From Alphaproteobacteria bacterium (GTDB taxonomy: Bacteria > Pseudomonadota > Alphaproteobacteria > UBA9655), in contig JAIEMB010000011.1 of assembly GCA_019752515.1 (NCBI GenBank), positions 62,001 through 126,000 of the forward strand: a stretch of 64,000 bases of DNA, read 5' to 3'. This document shows positions 1 to 8,521 of this stretch, in pieces; within the stretch, counting starts at the first letter, position 1; the number at the start of each line of letters is the position of its first letter. The notes under the pieces are model-generated. The model saw only the letters and a program-made list of their open reading frames with translations. It made no database searches and was not told the origin of the DNA. Both the position numbers and the translations under genes were made by a program.

Positions 1-522
1 GTTGTCGCTCTCAGAACACGTGTCGGAATGGTTTTTCAAAAACCCAACCCTTTTCCTCGCTCAATTTACGAAAATGTGGCCTATGGTCCTCGTATTCATT
101 CCCTTTTCAAAACGAAAGCACAGCTAGATAATATCGTTGAAAACAGCCTGATTCGAGCTGGGTTATGGGGGGAAGTTAAGGACCGACTTTCCCAACCGGC
201 TACGCGCCTTTCTGGAGGCCAACAGCAAAGACTGTGTATAGCCCGCGCTATTGCTGTGAACCCTGAAGTTATTCTTATGGATGAACCGTGTTCCGCTCTT
301 GATCCTATTGCCACCGCAAAAGTAGAAGAGTTAATCGATGAGTTGCGTGAAAAATTTACAATTGTTATTGTAACGCACAATTTACAACAAGCTGCTCGTG
401 TTTCTCAACAAACTGCCTTCTTTCACAGCGGTTACCTCGTGGAAGCTGGCGAGACAGGAGCTCTCTTTACCATGCCGGAAGATGAACGCACACAAGGGTA
501 TATTACAGGACGATACGGATGA
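1..522 (+). CDS. pstB: Phosphate ABC transporter ATP-binding protein PstB (5' end outside window)
   Basis: ATPase subunit of the high-affinity phosphate importer PstSCAB at the inner face of the cytoplasmic membrane. The frame is open from base 1, so the N-terminus with the Walker A loop lies outside the window. Visible are the Q-loop region ([11 protein letters not shown], typical of PstB), the ABC signature LSGGQQQR, Walker B ([13 protein letters not shown]) and the switch histidine ([13 protein letters not shown]). The last codons overlap the phoU start by ATGA, which suggests translational coupling. The ATG at 28 lies inside the conserved region and is not the start. The PstB assignment is strong because of the FQKPNPFP motif and the phoU neighbour. 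Confidence 0.95.
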   Translation, partial: VVALRTRVGMVFQKPNPFPRSIYENVAYGPRIHSLFKTKAQLDNIVENSLIRAGLWGEVKDRLSQPATRLSGGQQQRLCIARAIAVNPEVILMDEPCSALDPIATAKVEELIDELREKFTIVIVTHNLQQAARVSQQTAFFHSGYLVEAGETGALFTMPEDERTQGYITGRYG

Positions 523-1208
523 GCGAACATATTGTTAAAGCCTATGATGAAGATCTTAAAACGCTTCATGCACTTATTCAGCATATGGGAGACCTTACGA
601 TAGAGCAAATTAAGAAGGCCACCCAATCTATCTTAAAACGCGATAAAAAACTTGCACACGAAGTTATTGATGAAGATTATAAAATTGATCTTCTCGAAAT
701 AAAAGTAGATGAACTTGCCGTCAGAATTCTTGCCCTCCGCCAACCCGTTGCCTCTGACCTCCGCACAGTGGTAGCAGCTCTTAAAATTTCAAATCAAGTT
801 GAACGTATTGCGGATTATGCAAGCAATATAGCTAAACGTGCCCTTCTGCTGAATGAGATACCCCCTTTTCCTGCTGTGAATGGGCTCTCAACTCTTGTCA
901 AAATCCCAAAGAGAATGCTTGAGCGTGCCCTTTCTGCATTTGCCACAAATGATGTTAGTTTAGCCCTTCATGTCTGGCATATGGATTATGAAGTTGATGA
1001 ACAATATAATGCTTACCTACGCGAACTGTTTGATGGAATGATTGCGGACTCCAATAATATTAGTGCCTGCACACATCTTTTGTTCGCTGCTAAGAATATT
1101 GAACGCATTGGTGACCAATCAACAAATATTGCAGAAGCTGTCTATACCATGGTTACGGGTAAACCTTTTAAAGAAAATGATAAATTAAGAAATGAAGATG
1201 AAGTCTGA
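519..1208 (+). CDS. phoU: Phosphate transport regulator PhoU
   Basis: PhoU links the Pst transporter to the PhoR/PhoB phosphate-response system and represses it when phosphate is plentiful. The 229 residues match the usual family length. Two PhoU helical repeats are visible, each with the metal-site-like signature ending in ERI(A/G)D (residues near 110 and 200: [15 protein letters not shown] and [15 protein letters not shown]). The start ATG overlaps the pstB stop, as in the usual pstSCAB-phoU operon. No phoB or phoR lies downstream in this window; tyrS follows directly. Confidence 0.94.
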   Translation: MSEHIVKAYDEDLKTLHALIQHMGDLTIEQIKKATQSILKRDKKLAHEVIDEDYKIDLLEIKVDELAVRILALRQPVASDLRTVVAALKISNQVERIADYASNIAKRALLLNEIPPFPAVNGLSTLVKIPKRMLERALSAFATNDVSLALHVWHMDYEVDEQYNAYLRELFDGMIADSNNISACTHLLFAAKNIERIGDQSTNIAEAVYTMVTGKPFKENDKLRNEDEV

Positions 1209-2451
1209 ACTTTTAAATATCCTCCAAGAACGTGGATTTATTCATCAAGGAACAAATTTTGAAGACCTAGATGCTCGTTTATGTGAAGGGCCTTTAACCG
1301 CGTATATTGGCTTTGATGCAACAGCGCGTAGTTTTCATGTGGGAAGCCTCGTTCAAATTATGGTGTTGTATTGGCTCCAGCAGCTGGGAAACAAACCTCT
1401 TGTCCTCATGGGAGGAGGAACAACAAAAATCGGTGATCCCACAGGAAAGGACGAATCTCGCAAGCTTTTAAACGACACAGAGATTAAGAAAAACATAGAC
1501 AGCCTTTCTCGCGTATTTTGTCGTGCTTTATCTTTTGGAGAAGGGCCAAGCGATGCCATTTTGTTAAATAATGCGAGTTGGATTGATCCCCTTAATTATC
1601 CTTCCTTTTTAAGAGATTATGGGGTTCATTTTACGATTAACCGCATGCTCACATTTGAGAGTGTCCGCCTCCGTTTGGAGCGTGAACATCCCATGACTTT
1701 CCTTGAATTTAACTACATGATCCTCCAAGCCTACGATTTCTTAGAACTCTATAAAAAATACGAATGTTGTCTTCAAATTGGGGGTGCAGACCAATGGGGT
1801 AACATTATTAATGGCGTTGAACTTGTGCGCCGAATTGCTCACAAAACTGTTTATGGTGTAACCACACCTCTCATCACAACAGCTGGTGGGGCAAAGATGG
1901 GAAAGACTGAAAAGGGGGCTGTTTGGCTTGATGCGGATCTCCTTTCTCCCTATGACTACTGGCAGTTTTGGAGGAATGTGGATGATCTCGACGTAGGGCG
2001 CTTTTTAAGGCTTTTCACAATTCTCCCCCTTGAAGAAATAAAGCGCCTTGAAAAACTAGAAGGGGCAGAAATAAATGAAGCTAAGAAGGTTTTAGCGGAT
2101 CAAGCAACAGCTTTCCTTCATGGAAAAGACGCAGTTCATAAGGCTCGGGAAACCGCCCATAAAGTGTTTGAATCCCAAAATGCACATCTTGATGAAACAA
2201 CTCTTCCTACCCTTATTCTCTCTTCTGAGGAAATTGAAAATGGTGTTTCCATCATCGATGTATTTTGCCGATTAAACTTGGCCAATTCGAAAGGAGAAGT
2301 CCGTCGCTTAATTGAAGGAGGAGGGGCTCGCCTTAATGATGCCCTAATTACAGATGAGCTTTTAAAACTTACTCTTTCCTCTTTTGGAAATCAGCCTCTT
2401 CTTAAGCTCTCTGCTGGTAAAAAACGTCATGGTCTTGTAAGAAAATCGTAA
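1192..2451 (+). CDS. tyrS: Tyrosyl-tRNA synthetase
   Basis: Class I aminoacyl-tRNA synthetase that charges tRNA-Tyr. The 419-residue length fits the TyrRS type of most bacteria. Visible are the N-terminal YIGFDATARSFHVGSL segment (HIGH-like, here HVGS), the tyrosine pocket and QIGGADQWGNI, the KMGKT (KMSKS-equivalent) loop near residue 235, and a C-terminal S4-like RNA-binding domain (KGEVRRLIEGGGARLND). The start overlaps the phoU 3' end by 17 bases. A second in-frame ATG at 1198 is an equally possible start, and neither has a strong ribosome-binding site, so coupling to phoU is likely. The stop lies 5 bases from the convergent dnaQ stop. Confidence 0.97.
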   Translation: MKMKSELLNILQERGFIHQGTNFEDLDARLCEGPLTAYIGFDATARSFHVGSLVQIMVLYWLQQLGNKPLVLMGGGTTKIGDPTGKDESRKLLNDTEIKKNIDSLSRVFCRALSFGEGPSDAILLNNASWIDPLNYPSFLRDYGVHFTINRMLTFESVRLRLEREHPMTFLEFNYMILQAYDFLELYKKYECCLQIGGADQWGNIINGVELVRRIAHKTVYGVTTPLITTAGGAKMGKTEKGAVWLDADLLSPYDYWQFWRNVDDLDVGRFLRLFTILPLEEIKRLEKLEGAEINEAKKVLADQATAFLHGKDAVHKARETAHKVFESQNAHLDETTLPTLILSSEEIENGVSIIDVFCRLNLANSKGEVRRLIEGGGARLNDALITDELLKLTLSSFGNQPLLKLSAGKKRHGLVRKS

Positions 2452-2456
2452 ATATC

Positions 2457-3137
2457 TTATTGATTCCACAAGGGATTTTTCAAATTTGCAATAAGTTTTT
2501 TGTGACCTTCGATTTCTTCAGGAGTTGGGCTATGAGGTCTCAGCTCACGGATCTTTATTTCTTTTTTTTTGCCTATTTGTGTTTCTCTTTGTTCTGAGGA
2601 GAAGTGAAAAGAAAGAGACGGTTGCTTACCACCCAAAAGTTCTAAATAGACCTGAGCTAGTAGCTCTGCATCCAGAAGAGCTCCATGCTTGTCTCGAGCT
2701 TTGTTATCTACTCCAAATCGCTTGCACAAGGCATCAAGACTGGCTGGAGATCCAGGAAATTTTTGCCTCGCAATCATTAAGGTATCAATAGCTCGTGTAA
2801 AGGAAAGTTCAGGCCAATTGTGATTTTTTAATTCTGCATTTAAGAACTTCATATCAAACTTAGCATTATGAATAACTAAAGGAGAATCCTCAATAAACTC
2901 TAAAAAAAGAGTACAAACCTCCCGAAAAGGGGGATGGTTTTTTAAAAAATCGTAGGAAAGTCCATGAACTCCAAAAGCCTCTTCTGGGACATCCCTTTCT
3001 GGATTAATGTAGGTGTGAAAAATCCGGCCAGAAGGAACATGGTTAATGAGTTCCAAACAACCGATTTCCACTAAACGATGGCCTTGTGTCGGCTCAAACC
3101 CTGTTGTTTCTGTATCTAAAACAATTTCTCTTGCCAT
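2457..3137 (-). CDS. dnaQ: DNA polymerase III epsilon subunit (3'-5' proofreading exonuclease)
   Basis: Proofreading exonuclease of the replicative polymerase. The DEDDh exonuclease motifs are visible: Exo I LDTETTGFEP (Asp7, Glu9), Exo II in VIHNAKFDMKFLN, and Exo III KHGALLDAELLA with the catalytic His and Asp. The protein has 226 residues, near the usual size, and ends with a lysine-rich tail that would carry the polymerase-binding segment. An AAGGAAG element sits just upstream of the ATG. The gene start lies inside the last codons of coaE, so the two are co-transcribed, an order common in alphaproteobacteria near the origin. Confidence 0.94.
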   Translation of the reverse strand: MAREIVLDTETTGFEPTQGHRLVEIGCLELINHVPSGRIFHTYINPERDVPEEAFGVHGLSYDFLKNHPPFREVCTLFLEFIEDSPLVIHNAKFDMKFLNAELKNHNWPELSFTRAIDTLMIARQKFPGSPASLDALCKRFGVDNKARDKHGALLDAELLAQVYLELLGGKQPSLSFHFSSEQRETQIGKKKEIKIRELRPHSPTPEEIEGHKKLIANLKNPLWNQ

Positions 3138-3777
3138 ATGACTTCCTTAATAACTGTGTCGGCCATAGCCCTCCCCATTTTGGGATGGGCTCTTGGTAAA
3201 GGCTGTGAAGGATCTCTTGCACCTTTCTTAAAACACTCCCTTTGTCCCGTCCACAAAGAATAATAAAATTAGCCTTTCTGATTTTTTCTTCTTCTCCCAT
3301 ATGGTGGGAATCAAAATAAAGAAATTTCTCGAGTGTCATGCCTTTTCTTCGCAAAACACGCTGCTTTCGCAAAAAGAGGGGGGCGTGAGCTAGGATAATA
3401 CGGTGGCAATAACGGTCAAGACCAACTTCAAAAAGGAGGGGGATGTCAAGAGCAACAACAGGGGACCTATCTTTTTGATTTTTTTGAAGAAACTTTTTTT
3501 GACGTAGAATAAGCTTAGGGTAAAGAATTTCTTCTAACTTTTCTAAACCATGGTGATAAAATAGAATTTTATCACCTAATACGATTCGATTTATCTTTCC
3601 GTTTTCGAAAACATCCGGCCACATTCTTTTTATTTTCTGGTGAATATCTTTATCAGAATTTAACAACTCATGAATTTCTTCATCGGCACACTGTACAGGA
3701 ACCCCTTCCCTTCTTAAAAAGGTTGCAATCGTCGATTTTCCAGATCCCATGAGGCCTGTCAAACCTAAAACCCACAC
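3094..3777 (-). CDS. coaE: Dephospho-CoA kinase
   Basis: Last step of coenzyme A synthesis: ATP phosphorylates the 3'-OH of dephospho-CoA. The Walker A loop (GLTGLMGSGKST) lies at the N-terminus and a DIPLLFE motif follows near the middle, both typical of CoaE. I chose GTG at 3777 as start because it places the P-loop some 5 residues from the N-terminus, as in the family, and AGAAGGA lies about 8 bases upstream. The reading frame is open to an ATG at 3885, which would add 36 residues with no family counterpart. The 3' end overlaps dnaQ by 44 bases, so the last residues are read in a second frame of dnaQ. Confidence 0.92.
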   Translation of the reverse strand: MWVLGLTGLMGSGKSTIATFLRREGVPVQCADEEIHELLNSDKDIHQKIKRMWPDVFENGKINRIVLGDKILFYHHGLEKLEEILYPKLILRQKKFLQKNQKDRSPVVALDIPLLFEVGLDRYCHRIILAHAPLFLRKQRVLRRKGMTLEKFLYFDSHHMGEEEKIRKANFIILCGRDKGSVLRKVQEILHSLYQEPIPKWGGLWPTQLLRKSYGKRNCFRYRNNRV

Positions 3778-3916
3778 AAGTTCATTCCTTCTGTGTATAA
3801 GGTGTGTGTAAATTGGGTACAGAATAGGGATTTTTTCATAGATTTTCCCTTCTTGGGGGTAAAAAGAAGATATACGCAAAACCATTCCCTTGGGGGTTCT
3901 TTTATCAAAGGGTGTG

Positions 3917-3929
3917 AATCAAAGAATTG
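3917..3929 (+). promoter_or_regulatory. IHF consensus site in the oriC candidate
   Basis: The 13-mer AATCAAAGAATTG fits the IHF consensus WATCAANNNNTTR at every defined position. IHF bending sites occur in well-studied origins such as those of Caulobacter and Escherichia coli. A single consensus match in AT-rich DNA can occur by chance, so this is supportive only. Confidence 0.4.
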
Positions 3930-4066
3930 ATAATTTGTTTTCCTCATTCTATATCTTATTTACTCCCCAATTCATTTATTTTCACATGATTGAGGATACG
4001 ACATTTTATAAGTTTTTCCACATAATTCACACTTTGAGGTAAAGGGAGCTGTGGAAAGAAAAAGGA

Positions 4067-4075
4067 TGTGCATAA
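4067..4075 (-). promoter_or_regulatory. Perfect DnaA box in the oriC candidate
   Basis: TGTGCATAA on the plus strand is TTATGCACA on the minus strand, an exact match to the DnaA consensus TTATNCACA. It is the only exact match I saw in the coaE-hemE gap; four one-mismatch copies lie within 160 bases. Confidence 0.6.
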
Positions 4076-4169
4076 GGGAAAGATAAAGATTTATCCCCAT
4101 CATTCAAATGTATATACTACTACAACAATTCTTAATAAATTATAAAGAGTAAGAGAAGGAAAGGGGAAT

Positions 4170-5195
4170 ATGTCCACCATTTTAAACCTCTTTCAGGACC
4201 AGTATCCCTCAAGTCCTCCCCTTTGGTTCATGCGTCAGGCTGGGCGTTATTTACCGGAATACAGAGATGTTCGGAAAATCTGCCAATCTTTTTTAGACTT
4301 ATGTTACACACCTGACCTTGCCGCAAAAGTAACTCTTCAACCCCTTGATCGTTTTGATTTAGACGCCGCTATTTTGTTTTCAGACATTCTTGTCGTTCCT
4401 CATGCTCTGGGTCAGCATGTTTCTTTTGAAGAAACGAAAGGTCCTCTTTTATCTTCCCTTTCTCTTTCTTCTTACCAGGAGAGTTTAAATTTTGAGCAGA
4501 TTACTCAAAATTTAAAACCTACCTATGAAACCATCGAACTTGTTAAAGAGAAACTTCCCTCAACAACAGCGTTTATTGGTTTTGCGGGGGCTCCTTGGAC
4601 GCTTGCCTTATATATGCTGGAGGGTCAAGGAAGTCGTGATTTTGCAAAAGCAAAACAACAAGCCTTCGAACAAGAAGACAAATTCACCCAATTCCTAGAC
4701 AAGTTAGTGGAGGCTGTATCTTCCCATCTTATCGCGCAAGTTACCTATGGGGTGAATGTTCTTCAACTCTTTGATACGTGGGCAGGACTTTGTCCAGCAA
4801 CTCATTTTGAGAAATGGATTCTCCAGCCCACCTCAAAATTAATAACCCTTATTAAAAAATCATATCCCCATGTCCCGATCATAGGGTTTCCAAAAGGTAT
4901 TGGACAAAATCTTGTTGATTATGGGAGGTTTTCAGGTGTATCGGCTTTAAGTCTTGATGCGGTTACCCCTCTTTCTTGGGCTGCAAAGGTTCTTCCTCAA
5001 GAGCTTGTGTTGCAAGGAAATATGGATCCTGTTATGCTTGTCTCTGGTGGGTATGCTTTAGAGAATACAGTTCAAGTCATTCATGAACAAATGAATAAAA
5101 GACCTTACATTTTTAATTTAGGGCATGGTATCCTTCCTCGTACACCAATAAAAAATGTTGAAGACTGTATCAAGTGGGTAAGACGTCTACGGTGA
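4170..5195 (+). CDS. hemE: Uroporphyrinogen decarboxylase
   Basis: Decarboxylates uroporphyrinogen III to coproporphyrinogen III in heme synthesis. The protein has 341 residues, the normal length. The N-terminal signature PLWFMRQAGRYLPEYR is intact, with the arginines that hold the substrate carboxylates. The second signature (GFAGAPWTLALYMLEG) and the C-terminal FNLGHGILP are also clear. AGGAAAGGGGAAT precedes the ATG as a ribosome-binding site. It opens a hemE-hemH-hemJ cluster, and its promoter must lie inside the oriC candidate, the arrangement described for the Caulobacter origin. Confidence 0.97.
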   Translation: MSTILNLFQDQYPSSPPLWFMRQAGRYLPEYRDVRKICQSFLDLCYTPDLAAKVTLQPLDRFDLDAAILFSDILVVPHALGQHVSFEETKGPLLSSLSLSSYQESLNFEQITQNLKPTYETIELVKEKLPSTTAFIGFAGAPWTLALYMLEGQGSRDFAKAKQQAFEQEDKFTQFLDKLVEAVSSHLIAQVTYGVNVLQLFDTWAGLCPATHFEKWILQPTSKLITLIKKSYPHVPIIGFPKGIGQNLVDYGRFSGVSALSLDAVTPLSWAAKVLPQELVLQGNMDPVMLVSGGYALENTVQVIHEQMNKRPYIFNLGHGILPRTPIKNVEDCIKWVRRLR

Positions 5196-6163
5196 AAAAA
5201 ACAGCTGTTGTCCTTTTTAATTTGGGAGGTCCTTCTTCTCTCGAGGGGGTTGAATCATTTCTCTTTAGCCTTTTTTCAGACCCTGATATTATTTCCCTCC
5301 CTAATCCTTTTCGTTACATGCTGGCTTTCCTGATTACAAAACGACGCTTACGTGAAGCGCAACACATTTACTCTCTTCTTGGAGGAAGGTCCCCTCTTTT
5401 AGAAAACACAAAAGCTCAAGCCATCGCCTTAAATAAGGAACTTGGGGATGGGTATCAGGTATTTGTTGCAATGCGCCATGCTCCTCCCTTAACACCCCAT
5501 ACTTTTGAAGAGGTAAAAGCTTATGGTCCTGATGAAGTGGTTCTTCTTCCCCTTTACCCTCAATACTCGACAACAACGACAAAATCCTCTCTCAAAGCCT
5601 GGATAAAGGAAACAAGAGGTTGGAAAATCCCCACACGCTTTATTAGATCCTATCCTACCTTGCCAGGGTTTATAAATGTTATGTGTATGCTGACTCAAAC
5701 CCATTACAAAAACGCCCGAAGAAAGGGGCATCCAAAGATTCTGTTGACGGCCCATGGCCTCCCAAAAAAAACGGTTCAAAAAGGTGATCCTTATCAACAA
5801 CACGTTGAACAAACAGCTGAGAGCGTTATTAAAAATCTCTCACATTTAAATGCTGATTTTGTTTTATGTTATCAAAGTCGAGTTGGGCCGCTAACTTGGT
5901 TAGGGCCTTATACGGACAGTGAAATTATTAAAGCATCAAGAGAGAACAGACCCCTTATTGTTGTTCCCTTATCATTTGTTTCTGAACATTCGGAAACCTT
6001 GGTTGAACTTGATGTGACTTACCGTAAGCTTGCCCTTCAAGAAGGGTGTCCGGCCTATTATCGGGTGAATACAGTAAAAGCTCATCCCCTTTTTATAAAG
6101 GGGCTTGCTCAACTCGTAAGAGGCTCATCCCCCCTTCAGGAGGGAGAAACAGATGCTTTCTGA
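5192..6163 (+). CDS. hemH: Ferrochelatase
   Basis: Inserts ferrous iron into protoporphyrin IX, the last step of heme synthesis, at the cytoplasmic membrane surface. Visible are the N-terminal VVLFNLGGPSS, the metal-site segment LLTAHGLPKK with the catalytic His near residue 190, and the C-terminal VPLSFVSEHSETLVELD with the conserved SEHxETLxELD motif. I prefer the GTG at 5192 because it overlaps the hemE stop as GTGA, a coupling arrangement; an in-frame GTG at 5174 would add six residues. At about 323 residues the length is normal. Confidence 0.95.
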   Translation: MKKTAVVLFNLGGPSSLEGVESFLFSLFSDPDIISLPNPFRYMLAFLITKRRLREAQHIYSLLGGRSPLLENTKAQAIALNKELGDGYQVFVAMRHAPPLTPHTFEEVKAYGPDEVVLLPLYPQYSTTTTKSSLKAWIKETRGWKIPTRFIRSYPTLPGFINVMCMLTQTHYKNARRKGHPKILLTAHGLPKKTVQKGDPYQQHVEQTAESVIKNLSHLNADFVLCYQSRVGPLTWLGPYTDSEIIKASRENRPLIVVPLSFVSEHSETLVELDVTYRKLALQEGCPAYYRVNTVKAHPLFIKGLAQLVRGSSPLQEGETDAF

Positions 6164-6590
6164 TTATTACCTTTATCTAAAGGCCCTTCATCTTTTAGCT
6201 ATGATTGGATGGATGGCCGGTCTTCTATACTTACCGCGTCTCTTTATTTACCATTTAGAGTTTGAAGTCGGGTCAAAGCCTTATGAAACGTTTTGTATAA
6301 TGGAGCGGCGCCTCTTGAAAATAATAATGCTTCCCACAATCCTTCTCACGTTTCTTTTTGGAGTTCTGTTAGCTTTTGCAACCCATGCTTGGTTGCTACC
6401 TTGGTTTCATATGAAGCTTATGTTTGTTCTCTTTTTAGCGGCATTACATGGTTATTTTTCGAAAATAGCCAAAAATTTTTCACAAGGAAAACTACCATCT
6501 CTTTCGAAAAAAAGCCTCTGTTTTTTAAATGAATTGCCGTTTTTGCTTGCAATTCTTATTGTCTTCCTTGCTGTATTAAAACCTTTTTAA
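6153..6590 (+). CDS. hemJ: Protoporphyrinogen IX oxidase HemJ
   Basis: Membrane protein of the HemJ (formerly UPF0093) family that oxidises protoporphyrinogen IX to protoporphyrin IX in bacteria without HemG or HemY. It has 145 residues and four hydrophobic helices. The signature is in the first helix: ALHLLAMIGWMAGLLYLPRLF, with the conserved His and the WxGLxYLPRL pattern. It overlaps the end of hemH by 11 bases, so the three heme genes form one unit. The function rests on family and context. Confidence 0.92.
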   Translation: MLSDYYLYLKALHLLAMIGWMAGLLYLPRLFIYHLEFEVGSKPYETFCIMERRLLKIIMLPTILLTFLFGVLLAFATHAWLLPWFHMKLMFVLFLAALHGYFSKIAKNFSQGKLPSLSKKSLCFLNELPFLLAILIVFLAVLKPF

Positions 6591-6663
6591 AATAAGGCTT
6601 GAAACTTTCGAAAAATTTTGTCATTGATAATGCCATCCTTACTTAATTTCCCAGTGAAAATTC

Positions 6664-7920
6664 ATGAATTTAAAAACGTTAAAATCTAAATCACCTGCTG
6701 AGCTTCTTAAGCACGCCGAAGAACTCGAAATTGAAAATGCAAGTACTCTTCGTAAACAAGATATGATGTTTGCGATTTTGAAACGTATGGCTGAAAAAGG
6801 TGAGGCCATATATGGAGGGGGTGTTGTCGAAATTTTGCAAGATGGGTTTGCTTTCTTACGCTCTCCAGAAGCAAACTATCTTCCGGGACCTGATGATATT
6901 TACGTATCCCCCAGTCAAGTCCGCAAGTTTGGACTTCGTACTGGAGACACGGTTGAAGGTGAAATTCGCGCTCCTAAAGATGGTGAACGTTATTTTGCGC
7001 TTTTGAAGGTTAATACCATCGATGGGCAACCTCCTGAGGCCATAAAGCACCGTATCAACTTTGACAATTTGACCCCTTTGTATCCAGAAGAAAAACTAAA
7101 TTTAGAAACAGATGATCCCACGAATAAAGATTTGACCCAACGGGTTATCGAGTTAGTAGCGCCGATTGGGAAAGGACAACGGGCTTTGATTGTTGCCCCT
7201 CCTCGTTCTGGTAAAACCGTAATGATGCAAAATATTGCTCATTCTATTGCTGTAAACCATCCAGAAGTGACCCTTATCGTTCTTCTTATTGATGAACGTC
7301 CGGAAGAGGTAACGGATATGGCTCGTTCCGTTAAGGGTGAAGTTATTAGTTCTACTTTTGATGAACCCGCATCGCGACACGTCCAAGTGGCTGAAATGGT
7401 TATTGAAAAAGCCAAACGACTTGTCGAACTCAAACGCGATGTTGTCATCTTGCTCGACAACATTACACGTCTTGCAAGAGCATATAACACGGTTGTTCCC
7501 TCATCAGGCAAGGTTTTAACAGGAGGTGTAGATGCAAATGCGCTGCAACGTCCAAAGCGTTTTTTTGGTGCTGCTCGAAATATAGAAGAAGGTGGTTCAT
7601 TAACGATTATTTCAACAGCCTTGGTTGAAACAGGCTCAAGAATGGATGAAGTTATTTTTGAGGAATTTAAAGGAACAGGAAATTCTGAAATTATTTTGGA
7701 CCGCAAATTATCTGACAAGCGAACTTTTCCAGCTATTGACATAACAAAGTCCGGAACACGAAAAGAGGAATTATTGGTTGGAAAAGACTTACTTCAAAAA
7801 ATGTGGGTTCTTAGACGAGTTCTCAATCCTATGGGAACAACAGATGCTATGGAGTTTTTACTTGAAAAGCTTAGAAATACAAAAAACAATAGTGATTTTT
7901 TTGAATCAATGAATTCTTAA
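6664..7920 (+). CDS. rho: Transcription termination factor Rho
   Basis: Hexameric RNA helicase that ends transcription. It has 418 residues, the standard length. Domains in order are the Rho N-terminal helix bundle ([16 protein letters not shown]), an RNA-binding cold-shock-like fold near residues 50-115 ([24 protein letters not shown]), and the ATPase core with Walker A ([12 protein letters not shown]), Walker B ([16 protein letters not shown]) and the Q-loop/R-loop region ([25 protein letters not shown]). The rho, rsmG, parA, parB order is typical of alphaproteobacterial origin regions. The large antisense frames over this gene are shadows. Confidence 0.98.
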   Translation: MNLKTLKSKSPAELLKHAEELEIENASTLRKQDMMFAILKRMAEKGEAIYGGGVVEILQDGFAFLRSPEANYLPGPDDIYVSPSQVRKFGLRTGDTVEGEIRAPKDGERYFALLKVNTIDGQPPEAIKHRINFDNLTPLYPEEKLNLETDDPTNKDLTQRVIELVAPIGKGQRALIVAPPRSGKTVMMQNIAHSIAVNHPEVTLIVLLIDERPEEVTDMARSVKGEVISSTFDEPASRHVQVAEMVIEKAKRLVELKRDVVILLDNITRLARAYNTVVPSSGKVLTGGVDANALQRPKRFFGAARNIEEGGSLTIISTALVETGSRMDEVIFEEFKGTGNSEIILDRKLSDKRTFPAIDITKSGTRKEELLVGKDLLQKMWVLRRVLNPMGTTDAMEFLLEKLRNTKNNSDFFESMNS

Positions 7921-7924
7921 AGCT

Positions 7925-8521
7925 GTGAATGTTTCACGTGAAACAATTCATCGTTTAGAGATTTACAAAAGAGAACTTGAACACTGGCAAAAATCGATCA
8001 ATTTGATTGCTTCATCAACAGTTCCGCATCTATGGAAACGGCATTTTGAAGATTCCTTACAGCTCCTTTCTTATATCTCTACAAAAAAGCAAAAACTTAT
8101 TGATCTTGGCAGTGGGGCTGGTTTTCCAGGTCTTGTGTTAGCCATTTCACAACCTGAAACACTTGACGTTACCCTTATTGAATCGGATCGAAAGAAATGT
8201 TTTTTCATTGAAAATGTTTCACGTGAAACAAAAACGAGGGTAAACATATTGAACTCACGAATTGAGAGTTTTGAGGGAATCTACGGTGACATCATCACTT
8301 CTCGGGCTTTAGCTCCCCTTCCTCAATTGTTAAAGTATGCACTTCCTTATATGAAAAAAGAGAGTATGTGTCTTTTTTTAAAAGGAAAGGGAGTCGAAGA
8401 CGAAATTGAGGAAGCTCAAAAAGAATGGGAATTTATTCTTGAAATTTTTCCCAGTTTAACAGATTCTAAAGGCAATATTTTAAAAATAACCAATTTAAGA
8501 AGGATCCCTTCTGATGTCTAA
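7925..8521 (+). CDS. rsmG: 16S rRNA (guanine-527-N7) methyltransferase RsmG/GidB
   Basis: SAM-dependent methyltransferase that makes m7G527 in 16S rRNA. It has 198 residues. The helical lead-in ELEHWQKSINLIAS and WKRHFEDSLQLL is typical of GidB, followed by the SAM-binding motif LIDLGSGAGFPGLVLA. GTG at 7925 is the likely start, four bases after the rho stop. The peptide NVSRET occurs twice, at the N-terminus and near residue 98, because each copy is the translation of a parS centromere site embedded in the gene. Its 3' end overlaps parA by 8 bases. Confidence 0.95.
   Translation: MNVSRETIHRLEIYKRELEHWQKSINLIASSTVPHLWKRHFEDSLQLLSYISTKKQKLIDLGSGAGFPGLVLAISQPETLDVTLIESDRKKCFFIENVSRETKTRVNILNSRIESFEGIYGDIITSRALAPLPQLLKYALPYMKKESMCLFLKGKGVEDEIEEAQKEWEFILEIFPSLTDSKGNILKITNLRRIPSDV
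7930..7945. other. parS: parS centromere site 1 (inside rsmG)
   Basis: TGTTTCACGTGAAACA, a perfect 16-bp palindrome identical to the parS consensus bound by chromosomal ParB. It lies at the 5' end of rsmG, about 0.6 kb before parA and about 3.8 kb from the oriC candidate. The base sequence is seen directly; the ParB role is established for this motif in many bacteria. Confidence 0.93.
8215..8230. other. parS: parS centromere site 2 (inside rsmG)
   Basis: A second perfect copy of TGTTTCACGTGAAACA, 285 bases after the first and in the same reading frame of rsmG, so that both encode NVSRET. Paired parS sites beside parAB favour ParB loading and spreading near the origin. I saw no third copy in the window. 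Confidence 0.93.

Larger units (their letters stand above)
3890..4169. other. oriC: Candidate chromosomal replication origin (oriC) between coaE and hemE
   Basis: This AT-rich non-coding stretch separates divergent coaE and hemE. It holds a cluster of 9-mers like the DnaA box TTATNCACA: a perfect one on the minus strand at 4067-4075, and one-mismatch copies at 3913-3921 (minus), 4014-4022 (TTTTCCACA), 4023-4031 (TAATTCACA) and 4091-4099 (TTATCCCCA). A weaker site lies at 4050-4058. A very AT-rich run at 4109-4145 could be the unwinding element. It is established that the origin of Caulobacter lies beside hemE and that Rickettsia origins have been placed there too; parS sites 4 kb away agree. 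The assignment is an inference, without a skew plot. Confidence 0.72.

Noticed and set aside
7239-7742. Long open frame on the minus strand across rho
   Set aside because: It lies wholly opposite the highly conserved rho gene, has no ribosome-binding site and reads as low-quality serine-rich protein; it is a shadow.
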